Origin: Ignavibacteria bacterium
GTDB taxonomy: Bacteria > Bacteroidota > Ignavibacteria > Ignavibacteriales > Melioribacteraceae
Length of the DNA: 5,168 bases
NCBI GenBank assembly: GCA_027347545.1
Contig: DAIEQT010000444.1
Span: 1-5,168 of the forward strand
Reading direction: 5' to 3'
In this document: piece by piece, positions 5,069 through 5,168 of the stretch
Layout of the letters: each line of letters begins with the position of its first letter
Numbering within the stretch: position 1 is the first letter of the stretch
Position numbers and translations under genes: made by a program
The notes under the pieces: generated by a model
Database searches by the model: none
Told to the model about the DNA's origin: nothing
Seen by the model: only the letters and a program-made list of their open reading frames with translations

Positions 5069-5168
5069 TTATTTTTTCTTCGGCATATCGCGTACTATTG
5101 CTTTTGTTTTTATCTCGCCCGCATTTTTGAGAACAAGTTTCAATTCGTAAGTATCACCAAGCTTAACA
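5069..5168 (-). CDS. C-terminal fragment of a probable PCu(A)C-type copper chaperone (runs off the right edge)
   Basis: Reading leftwards from the right edge, an open frame gives 32 codons before TAA (complement of 5069-5071). The visible residues include VKLGDTYELKLVLKNAG and end AIVRDMPKKK. The pattern G-D-x-Y-x-L-x-L-x-L-x-N-A-G followed by V-R-D-M resembles the last strands of periplasmic PCu(A)C (DUF461) copper chaperones, which deliver Cu(I) to cytochrome oxidase assembly. The Met/His copper ligands would lie upstream, outside the window, so the call rests on a short tail. That it is coding is supported by the protein-like alternation of residues and the sensible Lys-rich end. It is convergent with the hydrolase gene, with 281 bp of repeat-rich DNA between them. 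Confidence 0.55.
   Translation of the reverse strand, partial: VKLGDTYELKLVLKNAGEIKTKAIVRDMPKKK

Overview
The window is AT-rich, gene-dense and almost entirely plus-strand. It looks like a member of the Bacteroidota/Ignavibacteria/Chlorobi group. The evidence is signal peptides ending in A followed by Q, a TATATTTG box (the Bacteroidetes-type TAnnTTTG -7 element) before the hydrolase gene, and Bacteroidota-like versions of the hydrolase motifs. The mix of one strong Shine-Dalgarno site (AAGGAGG before the first gene) with several genes lacking one fits Ignavibacteria-like genomes. The assignment is inferred from sequence style, not from a marker gene.

Layout. Positions 1-218 are a leader region with a sigma70-like promoter (TTGACT-17-TATCAT), a 14-bp perfect palindrome over its -10 box, and a strong ribosome binding site. 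Five tightly packed genes follow (219-2954): a two-TM SPFH/Band-7 membrane protein; two tandem diverged paralogues of about 170 aa with a short hydrophobic C-terminal segment, overlapping by ATGA; a 64-aa Arc-like ribbon-helix-helix protein; and a secreted 196-aa protein of unknown function. A separate promoter then drives a 587-aa secreted 5'-nucleotidase / cyclic-nucleotide phosphodiesterase-type metallophosphoesterase (3024-4787). The last gene, on the minus strand and cut by the right edge, shows only 32 C-terminal residues, which resemble the end of PCu(A)C copper chaperones.

The convergent intergenic region (4788-5068) is unusually structured. A CCCTTCCC/GGGAAGGG terminator stem appears to have been split by a 109-bp MITE-like element with 20-bp terminal inverted repeats (17/20 matching) and flanking AAA direct repeats. 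Inside it are four degenerate CGC-GAT units. A separate GC-rich set of inverted repeats lies between it and the minus-strand gene.

How the genes may work together: the SPFH, paralogue-pair and RHH genes look like one transcription unit. SPFH proteins of this subtype are, from memory, often found beside Arc-like RHH genes. Here the pair brackets two proteins that might be tubby/LURP-one-like barrels. A membrane-microdomain or envelope role with RHH autoregulation at the promoter palindrome is a reasonable hypothesis, but nothing in the sequence proves it. This cluster and the split terminator are the two parts most worth a second look.
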